A DNA stretch of 15,378 nucleotides. Source: a bacterium (lineage in GTDB: Bacteria; Actinomycetota; Acidimicrobiia; Acidimicrobiales; CATQHL01). The notes under the pieces are model-generated. The model saw only the letters and a list, made by a program, of their open reading frames with translations, searched no databases and was not told the DNA's origin. The translations under genes were made by a program, and so were the position numbers. Location of the stretch: the NCBI GenBank assembly GCA_026713745.1, contig JAPONU010000210.1:1-15378 (forward strand), in the 5' to 3' direction. Shown here in pieces: positions 6,448 through 12,393 of this stretch (within the stretch, counting starts at the first letter, position 1; every line of letters begins with the position of its first letter).

Positions 6448-8633
6448 GTGCGATCCCCGACTTCGCGGCACTGCCCTGGTCGGCGCTGCCGGAGTCGGCT
6501 CCAGCGCCACCGGACTCAGCGGACACCGGCGCCGCCGGATCCCCGCTGGATGTCTCGCCCAACGGCGGCGGCCAGATACCCACTCCCGAAGGCATCGACC
6601 TGCAGCCGTTCTACACCGCGTCCGACGTGGCCGACCTGCAGGCGCCGCACGGCTATCCGGGCCTCGCCCCGTACCTGCGCGGCCCGCACCCCACCATGTA
6701 CCTCACCCGGCCCTGGACGATCCGCCAGTACGCCGGCTTCTCCACTGCGACCGAGTCCAACGCTATCTACCGGCGCAACCTGGCGGCGGGCCAGCGGGGC
6801 CTGTCGGTGGCCTTCGACCTGCCCACCCATCGGGGCTACGACTCCGACAACCCCCGGGTGACCGGCGACGTGGGCATGGCCGGTGTGGCGATCGACACCG
6901 TCGCCGACATGCAGATCCTCTTCGACGGCATCCCGCTGGACCGCATGAGCGTGTCGATGACCATGAACGGGGCGGTGTTGCCGGTCATGGCCTTGTACAT
7001 CGTGGCCGCCGAACAGCAGGGGGTGGCGCATTCGGCGCTCACCGGGACCATCCAGAACGACATTCTCAAGGAGTTCATGGTCCGCAACACCTACATCTAC
7101 CCGCCGCGGCCCTCGATGCGGATCGTCTCGGACATCTTCGCCTACACAGCCGCGGAGATGCCCCGCTTCAACTCCATCTCCATCTCCGGCTACCACATGC
7201 AGGAGGCCGGGGCCACCGCCGACCTGGAGCTGGCCTACACCATCGCCGACGGCCTGGAGTACGTGCGCTGCGGCCTCGACGCCGGCCTGGCGATCGACGA
7301 CTTCGCCCCGCGGCTGAGCTTCTTCTGGGGCATCGGCATGAACTTCTTCATGGAGGTGGCGAAGCTGCGGGCCGCCCGGCTGCTGTGGGCAACCCTGATG
7401 CGGCAGTTCGAGCCGGCCGACCCCAAGTCACTGGTGCTGCGGGCCCACTGCCAGACGTCGGGCTGGAGCCTCACCGCCGACGACGTCTACAACAACGTGG
7501 CCCGCACCTGCATCGAGGCCATGGCCGCCACCGGGGGCCACACCCAGTCGCTGCACACCAACTCCTTCGACGAGGCGCTGGCGCTGCCGAGCGACTTCTC
7601 GGCCCGCATCGCCCGGAACACGCAACTGGTGCTGCAGCATGAGAGCGGCACGTGCGCCCCGGTGGACCCGTGGGGCGGCAGCTACTACCTGGAGCGCCTC
7701 ACCGACCGGCTGGCCCGGCGGGCCGCCGAGCACATCGACGAGATCGACGGCATGGGCGGTATGGCCGCCGCCATCGAGGCCGGCGTGCCCAAGGCCCGCA
7801 TCGAGCAGGCCGCCACCCGCACCCAGGCCCGCATCGACGCCGGCACGCAGGCGCTCATCGGTGTGAACCGCTTCCGTCCCGAGACCCCCGAGTCGGTGGA
7901 GTTGCTGGCGGTGGACAACGCCGAGGTTCTGGCTGCCCAGACCGCCCGGCTGGCCAAGGTGCGGGCCGAACGCGATCAGGAGACCTGCACGGCTGCTCTG
8001 GAGGCGCTCACCCGCTGCGCCGACGGCGGGGGCGGCAACCTGCTCGACCTCTCGGTCCAAGCCGCCCGCGCGCGGGCCACCGTCGGCGAGATCAGCGACG
8101 CACTCGAGCGGGCATGGGGCCGCCACACCGCCGAAGTCCGTACGATCTCGGGTGTGTACAGCCAGGCTGCCGGCGCGGACGAGGCCGTGACGGCGGTGCG
8201 CCGCCGGATCGAGCAAATGGCCGCTCAGCGAGGTCGCCGGCCCAGGATCCTCGTGGCCAAGATCGGCCAGGACGGCCACGACCGGGGCCAGAAGGTGGTG
8301 GCCAGCGGCTACGCCGACCTGGGTTTCGACGTGGATGTCGGGCCGCTGTTCCAGACCCCCGCCGAGGTGGCCCGCCAGGCCGTCGAGAACGACGTGCACA
8401 TCGTGGGGGTGTCGTCGCTGACCGCCGGCCACCTCACCCACGTGCCGGAGTTGATCGCCGAGCTGGCCACCCTCGGCCGCCCCGACATCATGGTCGTCGT
8501 CGGCGGAGTCATCCCCGCGCGGGACACGCCCGCGCTGTTCGAGGCCGGCGCCGCGGCCGTGTTCGGTCCCGGCACGGCGCTGACCACCGCCGCCGGCGAG
8601 CTGCTCGACGCCCTGGCCAAGCGGCCGGCGTGA
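6444..8633 (+). CDS. mutB: Methylmalonyl-CoA mutase large (catalytic) subunit, AdoCbl-dependent
   Basis: This 729-residue cytoplasmic enzyme carries out the radical rearrangement of (R)-methylmalonyl-CoA and succinyl-CoA using adenosylcobalamin. The barrel domain (about 50-560) has LTRPWTIRQYAGFSTATESN with Tyr96, SISGYHMQEAG with His251 and YPPRPSMR; the Tyr-to-His spacing of 155 equals that of Tyr89 and His244 in the Propionibacterium enzyme, and the Tyr and Arg argue for methylmalonyl- rather than isobutyryl-CoA mutase. The C-terminal B12 domain (about 598-725) has GQDGHDRGQK with Asp610 and cobalt-ligand His612, then SLTAGH and GGVIP. Length is normal. GTG at 6444 is chosen because GGAG at 6432-6435 lies 8 nt upstream and family similarity starts shortly after; an open frame extends further upstream but overlaps mutA. 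meaB follows after 90 bp. Confidence 0.96.
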   Translation: MSAIPDFAALPWSALPESAPAPPDSADTGAAGSPLDVSPNGGGQIPTPEGIDLQPFYTASDVADLQAPHGYPGLAPYLRGPHPTMYLTRPWTIRQYAGFSTATESNAIYRRNLAAGQRGLSVAFDLPTHRGYDSDNPRVTGDVGMAGVAIDTVADMQILFDGIPLDRMSVSMTMNGAVLPVMALYIVAAEQQGVAHSALTGTIQNDILKEFMVRNTYIYPPRPSMRIVSDIFAYTAAEMPRFNSISISGYHMQEAGATADLELAYTIADGLEYVRCGLDAGLAIDDFAPRLSFFWGIGMNFFMEVAKLRAARLLWATLMRQFEPADPKSLVLRAHCQTSGWSLTADDVYNNVARTCIEAMAATGGHTQSLHTNSFDEALALPSDFSARIARNTQLVLQHESGTCAPVDPWGGSYYLERLTDRLARRAAEHIDEIDGMGGMAAAIEAGVPKARIEQAATRTQARIDAGTQALIGVNRFRPETPESVELLAVDNAEVLAAQTARLAKVRAERDQETCTAALEALTRCADGGGGNLLDLSVQAARARATVGEISDALERAWGRHTAEVRTISGVYSQAAGADEAVTAVRRRIEQMAAQRGRRPRILVAKIGQDGHDRGQKVVASGYADLGFDVDVGPLFQTPAEVARQAVENDVHIVGVSSLTAGHLTHVPELIAELATLGRPDIMVVVGGVIPARDTPALFEAGAAAVFGPGTALTTAAGELLDALAKRPA

Positions 8634-8723
8634 ACCGGGCGCCTGTTCGGGGAGCCCCGGTGGGCGCCGGCGCCCGGCCCGGCACCCGACGCCACCGGCC
8701 CGTGACGATCTGACCGGCTGAGT

Positions 8724-9833
8724 GTGAGCGTCGTGGGTCCGCCGGAACAGGACATCTCCCAGCAGGACACTTCCCAGCAGGACACTTCCGGACAGGACAT
8801 CTCCGGACAGGACATCTCCGAGCAGGTGGACAGGCATGTGAGCGGGGTGTTGGCCGGCGACCGGACGTGGCTGGCGCGCACCATCACGCTGGTCGAGAGC
8901 ACCCGCCCCGACCACCGCGCCGTCGCCGCCGAAGTGCTCGAACAACTGGCCCCACATGCCGCTGGTGCCGCAGACGCTCACCGGGTTGGGATCACCGGCC
9001 CGCCGGGTGCCGGCAAGAGCACTCTCATCGATGCGCTTGGCACCCATCTCTGCGAGCAGGGTCACCGGGTGGCGGTACTGGCGGTGGACCCCTCCAGCGC
9101 GGTCAGCGGCGGTTCGATCCTGGGCGACAAGACCCGCATGGCGCGCCTGGCGACCGCCGAGAAGGCGTTCGTGCGCCCGTCACCGTCGGGCGGGGCGCTG
9201 GGCGGCGTCACCGGCGCCACCCTGGAGGCCGTCGAGGTGGTCGAGGCGGCCGGCTACGACGTGGTGTTCATCGAGACCGTCGGGGTCGGCCAGTCCGAGG
9301 CGGGCGTCGCCGACATCTGCGACACCGTGCTGACGGTGACCACCCCTGCCGGCGGTGACGAACTGCAGGGCATCAAGCGAGGCCTGTTCGAGGTGACCGA
9401 CGTGTTGGTGGTGAACAAGGCCGACGGCGACCTGGCGGCGGTGGCCGGCCGTTCGGTGGCCGACTACGCCGCCGCCCTGCGGCTGCTGCATCCTGGGCGA
9501 TCCGGCGGCTCCGGGGAGTCGGGAGAGCCCCGCTGGGAGCCCCCGGTACTGGCTGCCAGCGCGCTCGAGGGCACCGGCCTGGGCGAACTCTGGACACAGA
9601 TCGAGGCCCACGCCGAGACGCTGCGCGCCGGGGGCCAGTGGTCCACGCGCCGCGGCGACCAGCGCGTCCGCTGGATGTGGCACCTCACCGAGCGGCGCCT
9701 CATGGACGCCCTGCATGCCGATCCCGAGGTGCGGGCCCTACTGCCCGACCTCACCGAGCAGGTCCGCAGCGGCCAACTCCAACCCGCCCGCGCCGCAGCG
9801 CGGCTCCTAGCCGCCTCCCGCCACGATTCGTAG
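8724..9833 (+). CDS. meaB: MeaB-type GTPase, methylmalonyl-CoA mutase chaperone
   Basis: The 369-residue product belongs to the MeaB/ArgK branch of the G3E P-loop GTPases, which gate adenosylcobalamin loading of the mutase and protect it from inactivation. Walker A GPPGAGKST is at residues 92-100 (Lys98). Switch-region and metal motifs follow: VDPSSAVSGGSILGDKTRM, PSPSGGALGG, then FIETVGVGQSE, and the base-specificity motif NKAD at 231-234. The N-terminus (10-34) is a tandem pentapeptide extension of the form D-I/T-S-x-Q, before the conserved GVLAGDRTWLARTITLVEST segment. GTG at 8724 has no strong Shine-Dalgarno; a GTG at 8826, after the repeats, is a rival start and would remove the extension. 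It is the third gene after mutA and mutB, and its stop codon lies inside a 22-bp duplication. Confidence 0.94.
   Translation: MSVVGPPEQDISQQDTSQQDTSGQDISGQDISEQVDRHVSGVLAGDRTWLARTITLVESTRPDHRAVAAEVLEQLAPHAAGAADAHRVGITGPPGAGKSTLIDALGTHLCEQGHRVAVLAVDPSSAVSGGSILGDKTRMARLATAEKAFVRPSPSGGALGGVTGATLEAVEVVEAAGYDVVFIETVGVGQSEAGVADICDTVLTVTTPAGGDELQGIKRGLFEVTDVLVVNKADGDLAAVAGRSVADYAAALRLLHPGRSGGSGESGEPRWEPPVLAASALEGTGLGELWTQIEAHAETLRAGGQWSTRRGDQRVRWMWHLTERRLMDALHADPEVRALLPDLTEQVRSGQLQPARAAARLLAASRHDS
8751..8825 (+). repeat. Tandem 15-bp repeat x5 at the 5' end of meaB
   Basis: Five 15-bp units begin at 8751, 8766, 8781, 8796 and 8811, all of the form GACAYYTCC followed by a CAG- or GAACAG-like end. 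They encode DISQQ, DTSQQ, DTSGQ, DISGQ, DISEQ. The units also carry AGCAGGACA, a Shine-Dalgarno-like string, which leaves open whether the array is coding or leader. Confidence 0.95.
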
Positions 9834-9862
9834 CGTCTCCCGCCACGATTCGTAGCGTCTCC
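9815..9862. repeat. 22-bp tandem duplication over the meaB stop, each copy a small hairpin
   Basis: The 22-bp unit beginning CGCCACGATTCGTAGCG is present at 9819-9840 and exactly repeated at 9841-9862, with CTCC before the first copy as well. The first copy contains the last meaB codons and the TAG. Read on the minus strand each unit folds as CGCTACG, loop AAT, CGTGGCG, a 7-bp stem with one G-U pair. Two tandem hairpins between converging transcription units could act as a terminator, although no T-tract is present. Confidence 0.85.
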
Positions 9863-9872
9863 CCGCGCACGC

Positions 9873-9983
9873 TTACCTGCCCTTCTTGTACCGATCAGAG
9901 TCTCGCCGGCACGGGCGTCGGACGTCACAACGGCAGGAGTGTCGCTGTCGTTTGCTGTGTCCTGGTATGGCTTTAGTTGTCAT
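9873..9983 (-). CDS. 36-aa Arg/Cys-rich small protein with near-perfect Shine-Dalgarno
   Basis: ATG at 9983 to TAA at 9873 encodes 36 residues beginning MTTKAIPGHSKRQRHSC and ending in DRYKKGR. About 40 percent of residues are Arg, Lys or His, and three Cys lie at 17, 19 and 25 (CRC and PC contexts). The upstream minus-strand sequence GAAAGGAGGTGAT is complementary to about 13 nt of the usual bacterial 16S 3' tail, and its GGAGG lies 9 nt before the ATG, far better than any other gene here. A TATCTT -10-like hexamer lies at 10020-10015. I recognise no family; size, charge and ribosome-binding strength recall tiny ribosomal proteins such as bS22, bL36 or bL37, but the sequence does not match those I remember. 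Codons (ACA, ATA, CGA, AAA) are unlike the neighbours and the surrounding DNA is AT-richer. It lies downstream of nrdB and converges on meaB. Confidence 0.6.
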   Translation of the reverse strand: MTTKAIPGHSKRQRHSCRCDVRRPCRRDSDRYKKGR

Positions 9984-9986
9984 AGA

Positions 9987-9999
9987 GAATCACCTCCTT
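9987..9999 (-). promoter_or_regulatory. Extended Shine-Dalgarno of the 36-aa ORF
   Basis: On the minus strand the sequence AAAGGAGGTGATT precedes the ATG at 9983. It is complementary to the standard anti-Shine-Dalgarno tail ATCACCTCCTTT. It decides the start of the small ORF. Read on the plus strand it looks like the 3' end of 16S rRNA, but nothing else of an rRNA is present. Confidence 0.75.
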
Positions 10000-10014
10000 T
10001 CACAAGAACGAAGA

Positions 10015-10045
10015 AAGATAGGAACTTAGAGAGCTACGTGGTCAC
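10015..10045 (-). promoter_or_regulatory. Possible promoter of the 36-aa ORF
   Basis: On the minus strand TATCTT (10020-10015) resembles a -10 box, with GTGACC (10045-10040) as a weak -35 at 19-bp spacing. The start would give a leader of about 25 nt carrying the strong ribosome binding site. It lies beyond the nrdB hairpin, so independent transcription is plausible. Confidence 0.35.
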
Positions 10046-10071
10046 GCCCGTCTGTTCAGGGCCAGAAAGAG

Positions 10072-10108
10072 GGCCAGGCTCGGTTGGGGGTGAGAACCGA
10101 GCCTGGCC
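10072..10108 (-). terminator. Strong hairpin downstream of nrdB, probable terminator
   Basis: GGCCAGGCTCGGTT (10072-10085) and AACCGAGCCTGGCC (10095-10108) form a perfect 14-bp stem with a 9-nt loop, about 65 bp past the nrdB stop. On the minus strand the stem is followed by CTCTTTCT, a weak T-rich tract. Two smaller hairpins lie between it and nrdB: GCCTCT/AGAGGC (10114-10132) and GGTCCAG/CTGGACC (10150-10169). Confidence 0.75.
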
Positions 10109-10113
10109 GAGGT

Positions 10114-10169
10114 GCCTCTGGGGGAGAGAGGCGATCTGTTGGTTTGTTCGGTCCAGAGGGGTCTGGACC
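10114..10169. repeat. Two minor hairpins just after the nrdB stop
   Basis: GCCTCT (10114-10119) pairs with AGAGGC (10127-10132), loop 7 nt. GGTCCAG (10150-10156) pairs with CTGGACC (10163-10169), loop 6 nt, and begins 5 bp beyond the nrdB stop codon. With the 14-bp hairpin they form a row of three structures in the nrdB 3' untranslated region, perhaps protecting the message from decay. Confidence 0.5.
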
Positions 10170-10173
10170 TCGT

Positions 10174-11265
10174 TTAGAAGTCCTCGTCGAAGGCGACGTC
10201 GCCCTCGACGCCCGTCTGGTACGCCGAGACGGTGCGCTCGAAGAAGTTGGTCAGTTCCTGGACGTCCTGCAGTTCCATGAACGAGAAGGGGTTGCGGGCG
10301 CCGTAGCGGGCCGACAGACCCAGCTGTGCCAGCCGCTGGTCGGCCACGTACTCCAGGTACTGGCGGGTGTCGGCCACCGACATGCCTGGCACGCCCTCGC
10401 CGAGCAGGTCCTCGGCGAACTGGTGCTCACACTCCACGGCTTCGGCCATCATCTCGCCGATCTCGGTGGCCAGGTCGTCGTCGAAGAGTTCCGGCTGCTC
10501 CTCCCGCACCGTGCGTACCACCTCGAGGGCGAAGTTCATGTGGCAGCTCTCGTCGCGGAATACCCAGTTGGTGCCGGCCGCCAATCCGTTCAGCAGTCCC
10601 TTCGAGCGCAGGAAGTACACGTAGGCGAAGGCGGCGAAGAAGAACAGACCCTCGATGCAGGTGGCGAAGCAGATGAGGTTCAGCAGGAACTTGCGCCGGT
10701 CCTCGGCGGTGTCCAGCCGGTCCAGGCTGTCGATGGAACCCATCCACCGGAAGCAGAACTCGGCCTTGCGCCGGATCGAGGGGATGTTCTCGACGGCGGC
10801 GAAGGCGGCGTGGCGCTCGTCGATGTCGGGCATGTAGTTGTCCAGCAGCGTGAGGTAGAACTGCACGTGCAGCGCCTCCTCGTAGAGCTGCCGCGACAGG
10901 TACATGCGGGCCTCGGGGGCGTTGATGTGCTTGTACAGGTTCAGCACCAGGTTGTTGGCGACGATGGAGTCGCCGGTGGCGAAGAACGCCACCAGCCGCT
11001 GCACCAGGTGCTTCTCGGAACCCAGCAGCTTGCGGTCCAGGTCGACGAGGTCGTCGGAGAAGTCCACCTCGTCCACCGTCCAGGTGTTCTTGATGGCGTC
11101 GCGGTACATGTCGAAGAAGACCGGGTAGCGCATGGGGCGCAGCGTCAACTCGAAACCGGGGTCCAGCAGGTTGGCCTGACCGGGCGCGGCCTGGGCATCC
11201 GGCGGCGCGGGCTGAGCGGCCGGATACGCGGCGGTGTCCGGAAGCGGGAACTCGAGAATTGTCAC
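10174..11265 (-). CDS. nrdB: Class I ribonucleoside-diphosphate reductase small subunit (R2)
   Basis: The 363-residue product is the di-metal, tyrosyl-radical subunit that supplies the radical to NrdA for deoxyribonucleotide synthesis. All expected ligands are visible with E. coli spacing: Asp99 (ATGDSIVANN), Glu130 and His133 with the radical Tyr137 (EALHVQFY), Glu205 (CIEGLFFF), Glu239 and His242 (RDESCHMNFA). The C-terminal tail, VEGDVAFDEDF, is the acidic flexible end used to dock on R1. GTG at 11265 is chosen because GGGAG lies 9 nt upstream on the minus strand; the frame stays open to 11322 but that segment lacks a better site. nrdB lies downstream of nrdA on the same strand, separated by about 1.1 kb with a toxin-antitoxin pair, and has its own promoter region with an inverted repeat. 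A three-hairpin stretch follows. Confidence 0.96.
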   Translation of the reverse strand: MTILEFPLPDTAAYPAAQPAPPDAQAAPGQANLLDPGFELTLRPMRYPVFFDMYRDAIKNTWTVDEVDFSDDLVDLDRKLLGSEKHLVQRLVAFFATGDSIVANNLVLNLYKHINAPEARMYLSRQLYEEALHVQFYLTLLDNYMPDIDERHAAFAAVENIPSIRRKAEFCFRWMGSIDSLDRLDTAEDRRKFLLNLICFATCIEGLFFFAAFAYVYFLRSKGLLNGLAAGTNWVFRDESCHMNFALEVVRTVREEQPELFDDDLATEIGEMMAEAVECEHQFAEDLLGEGVPGMSVADTRQYLEYVADQRLAQLGLSARYGARNPFSFMELQDVQELTNFFERTVSAYQTGVEGDVAFDEDF

Positions 11266-11338
11266 GTCTGGTTTCTCCCGTGCCGGTCCTGCTGGTAGCG
11301 GCTCGCATCGCGGCGCCGCCAACCAAGAGCTTGACGAC

Positions 11339-11374
11339 GCAAATTACAGTGGCGAAATACTAGCCCTGTAATTT
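11339..11374. promoter_or_regulatory. Inverted repeat AAATTACAG / CTGTAATTT in the nrdB promoter
   Basis: AAATTACAG (11341-11349) and CTGTAATTT (11366-11374) are perfect 9-bp inverted arms separated by 16 bp. They flank TAGTAT (11362-11357 on the minus strand), a possible -10 box for nrdB about 95 bp before its start codon. The outer GC extends the first arm to GCAAATTACAG, and the same motif occurs upstream of nrdA. It fits an operator for a dimeric regulator of ribonucleotide reductase; it does not match the classical NrdR box as I know it. Confidence 0.55.
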
Positions 11375-11558
11375 CACCGTAGTAGGCACGGGAGACAGGA
11401 CGCGGCAGACTGATCGCTGACCTGCGGAAACGTCTGATGCGCGCAACTAACGATCCTTGCCGTGGTCATGCTTCGCCGGGCTCGTCGACCTACTCGGCCA
11501 CGGCGAGGAGTCTGTCGTTGAACTGCCGCCGGCCGTGAATGAACAATGGACGGGCTTA

Positions 11559-11595
11559 CGCCAGCCACGTTTGCCTCGCTGGCGCGTAACGTTTG
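11559..11595. repeat. Inverted and direct repeats upstream of the antitoxin gene
   Basis: CGCCAGC (11559-11565) and GCTGGCG (11578-11584) form an inverted repeat with a 12-nt loop, and ACGTTTG occurs twice, at 11568-11574 and 11589-11595. They lie 25-60 bp before the XRE-type gene, where autoregulatory operators of antitoxins are usual. The rest of the 11375-11613 stretch shows no credible gene. Confidence 0.4.
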
Positions 11596-11616
11596 TGTCA
11601 CGCTTTGTCTATAGTG

Positions 11617-11940
11617 GTGACCATCGCAGAGGCACGGACGGGGGCGGAGCGTTACCTCGCGGGGCGCCGTGAGGATCCGGAATATCGACACGCGTATGAC
11701 TCCGCGCGCCGACGCATCGATCAGATCGATTCGATCATTCGCATGTTCGATCGGCGCCGATGCAGCCTCGAGTTGAGCAAGGCTGAGCTTGCGCGCCGCG
11801 CCAACCTTCGCCCTGAAGTGATCCGGCGTCTCTTCTCAGCCGAGCGTCCCAACCCCACTCTGGCGACGCTCGTGGCCCTGGCAGAGGCTCTCGAGTTGGA
11901 GTTGGCTGCGGAACCTATGGAAGCGACCCGCGTCAGTTGA
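11617..11940 (+). CDS. XRE/HigA-like antitoxin with helix-turn-helix
   Basis: The 107-residue product has an N-terminal segment, EARTGAERYLAGRREDPEYR, of the kind found in antitoxins partnered with Gp49/RelE-type toxins, then a helix-turn-helix at about residues 52-92: LSKAELARRANLRPEVIRRL followed by a PTLATLVALAEAL recognition and dimer segment. Such proteins bind and neutralise the toxin and repress their own promoter. GTG at 11617 gives the usual MTIAEAR-like beginning; GTG at 11614 is equally possible and no Shine-Dalgarno decides. A TATAGT overlaps the start. The unusual point is orientation: the gene runs tail to tail with the toxin gene and overlaps its end by 8 bp, whereas these pairs are normally co-directional in one operon. 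Confidence 0.82.
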   Translation: MTIAEARTGAERYLAGRREDPEYRHAYDSARRRIDQIDSIIRMFDRRRCSLELSKAELARRANLRPEVIRRLFSAERPNPTLATLVALAEALELELAAEPMEATRVS

Positions 11941-12387
11941 GCACGCGGCGATGTCGCTCGAACTCCCCTCGATACGACCGAATCCGCGCATAGTCCCGTG
12001 GTTTGGCCGCCTCGCGTCGAGGCTTGGAGAGGCCGTCGAGGCAGACGATCGAGGATCCTCCCAGATCGGCAGCATCGCGGGCGAGCAGGCAGAAGAGCCG
12101 GTGATTCTGGCCAGTTCCCTGGACGCGCACCTCGTAGAACCCGGCCATGTCGCCGTGCATCGCCTCCCACTTGCCGCCGCCGGCGAACGAGGGCGGCGGC
12201 GCTTCCGCAACCGCGTCAAGCACGGCGTTTATCTCGGCGGCGATCTCGGCGGCGATCTTGTCGGCGATCTTGTCGGTCAGCCCTTCGAAGAAGTCGAGCG
12301 ACGGTATGACTCATCCGGATCGTCGGATGGATGGCGTTGGAAGAAGTGGACGAGCCACGGTTCGCGCGGGCTCGATGCGGCAACCAT
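11933..12387 (-). pseudogene. Frameshifted RelE/Gp49-family toxin gene
   Basis: ATG at 12387 lies 6 nt after the nrdA stop and opens 36 codons including EPWLVHFFQRHPSDDPDES before a TGA at 12277. The family continues in the -1 frame: IPSLDFFEGLTDKIADK, then APPPSFAGGGKWEAMHGDMA, GFYEVRVQGTGQNHRLFCLL, SIVCLDGLSKP and a basic end at 11933. The whole span is 455 bp, one base short of 152 codons, so a single-base deletion near 12280-12315 explains the break. The part from GTG 12223 to 11933 (96 codons) is open but lacks the N-terminal strand. Intact relatives are ribosome-dependent mRNA interferase-like toxins of type II systems. A 12-bp tandem array (12233-12280) lies just after the break. It is probably inactive unless frameshifting occurs; I see no slippery heptamer. 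Co-transcription with nrdA is likely. Confidence 0.75.
12233..12280. repeat. Tandem 12-bp repeat x4 in the toxin gene
   Basis: Units CTCGGCGGCGAT (12233 and 12245), CTTGTCGGCGAT (12257) and the degenerate CTTGTCGGTCAG (12269) follow each other. On the minus strand they read as the four-residue pattern DKIA, DKIA, AEIA, AEI, an amphipathic helix extension. Confidence 0.85.
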
Positions 12388-12393
12388 TCCTTC

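Noticed and set aside
8751..8825. CRISPR-like array at meaB
   Set aside because: Units are 15 bp, directly adjacent and in frame, with no spacers.
9987..10000. Fragment of 16S rRNA 3' end on the plus strand
   Set aside because: Only the anti-Shine-Dalgarno-like 13 nt match; the flanks are unrelated. It is better read as a ribosome binding site on the minus strand.
11374..11691. Minus-strand ORF of 105 codons between nrdB and the antitoxin
   Set aside because: It overlaps the nrdB promoter and antitoxin start, has no ribosome binding site and shows no domain.
12277..12315. Programmed -1 frameshift in the toxin
   Set aside because: No X XXY YYZ slippery heptamer or clear downstream pseudoknot is visible, so a plain mutation is the simpler view.
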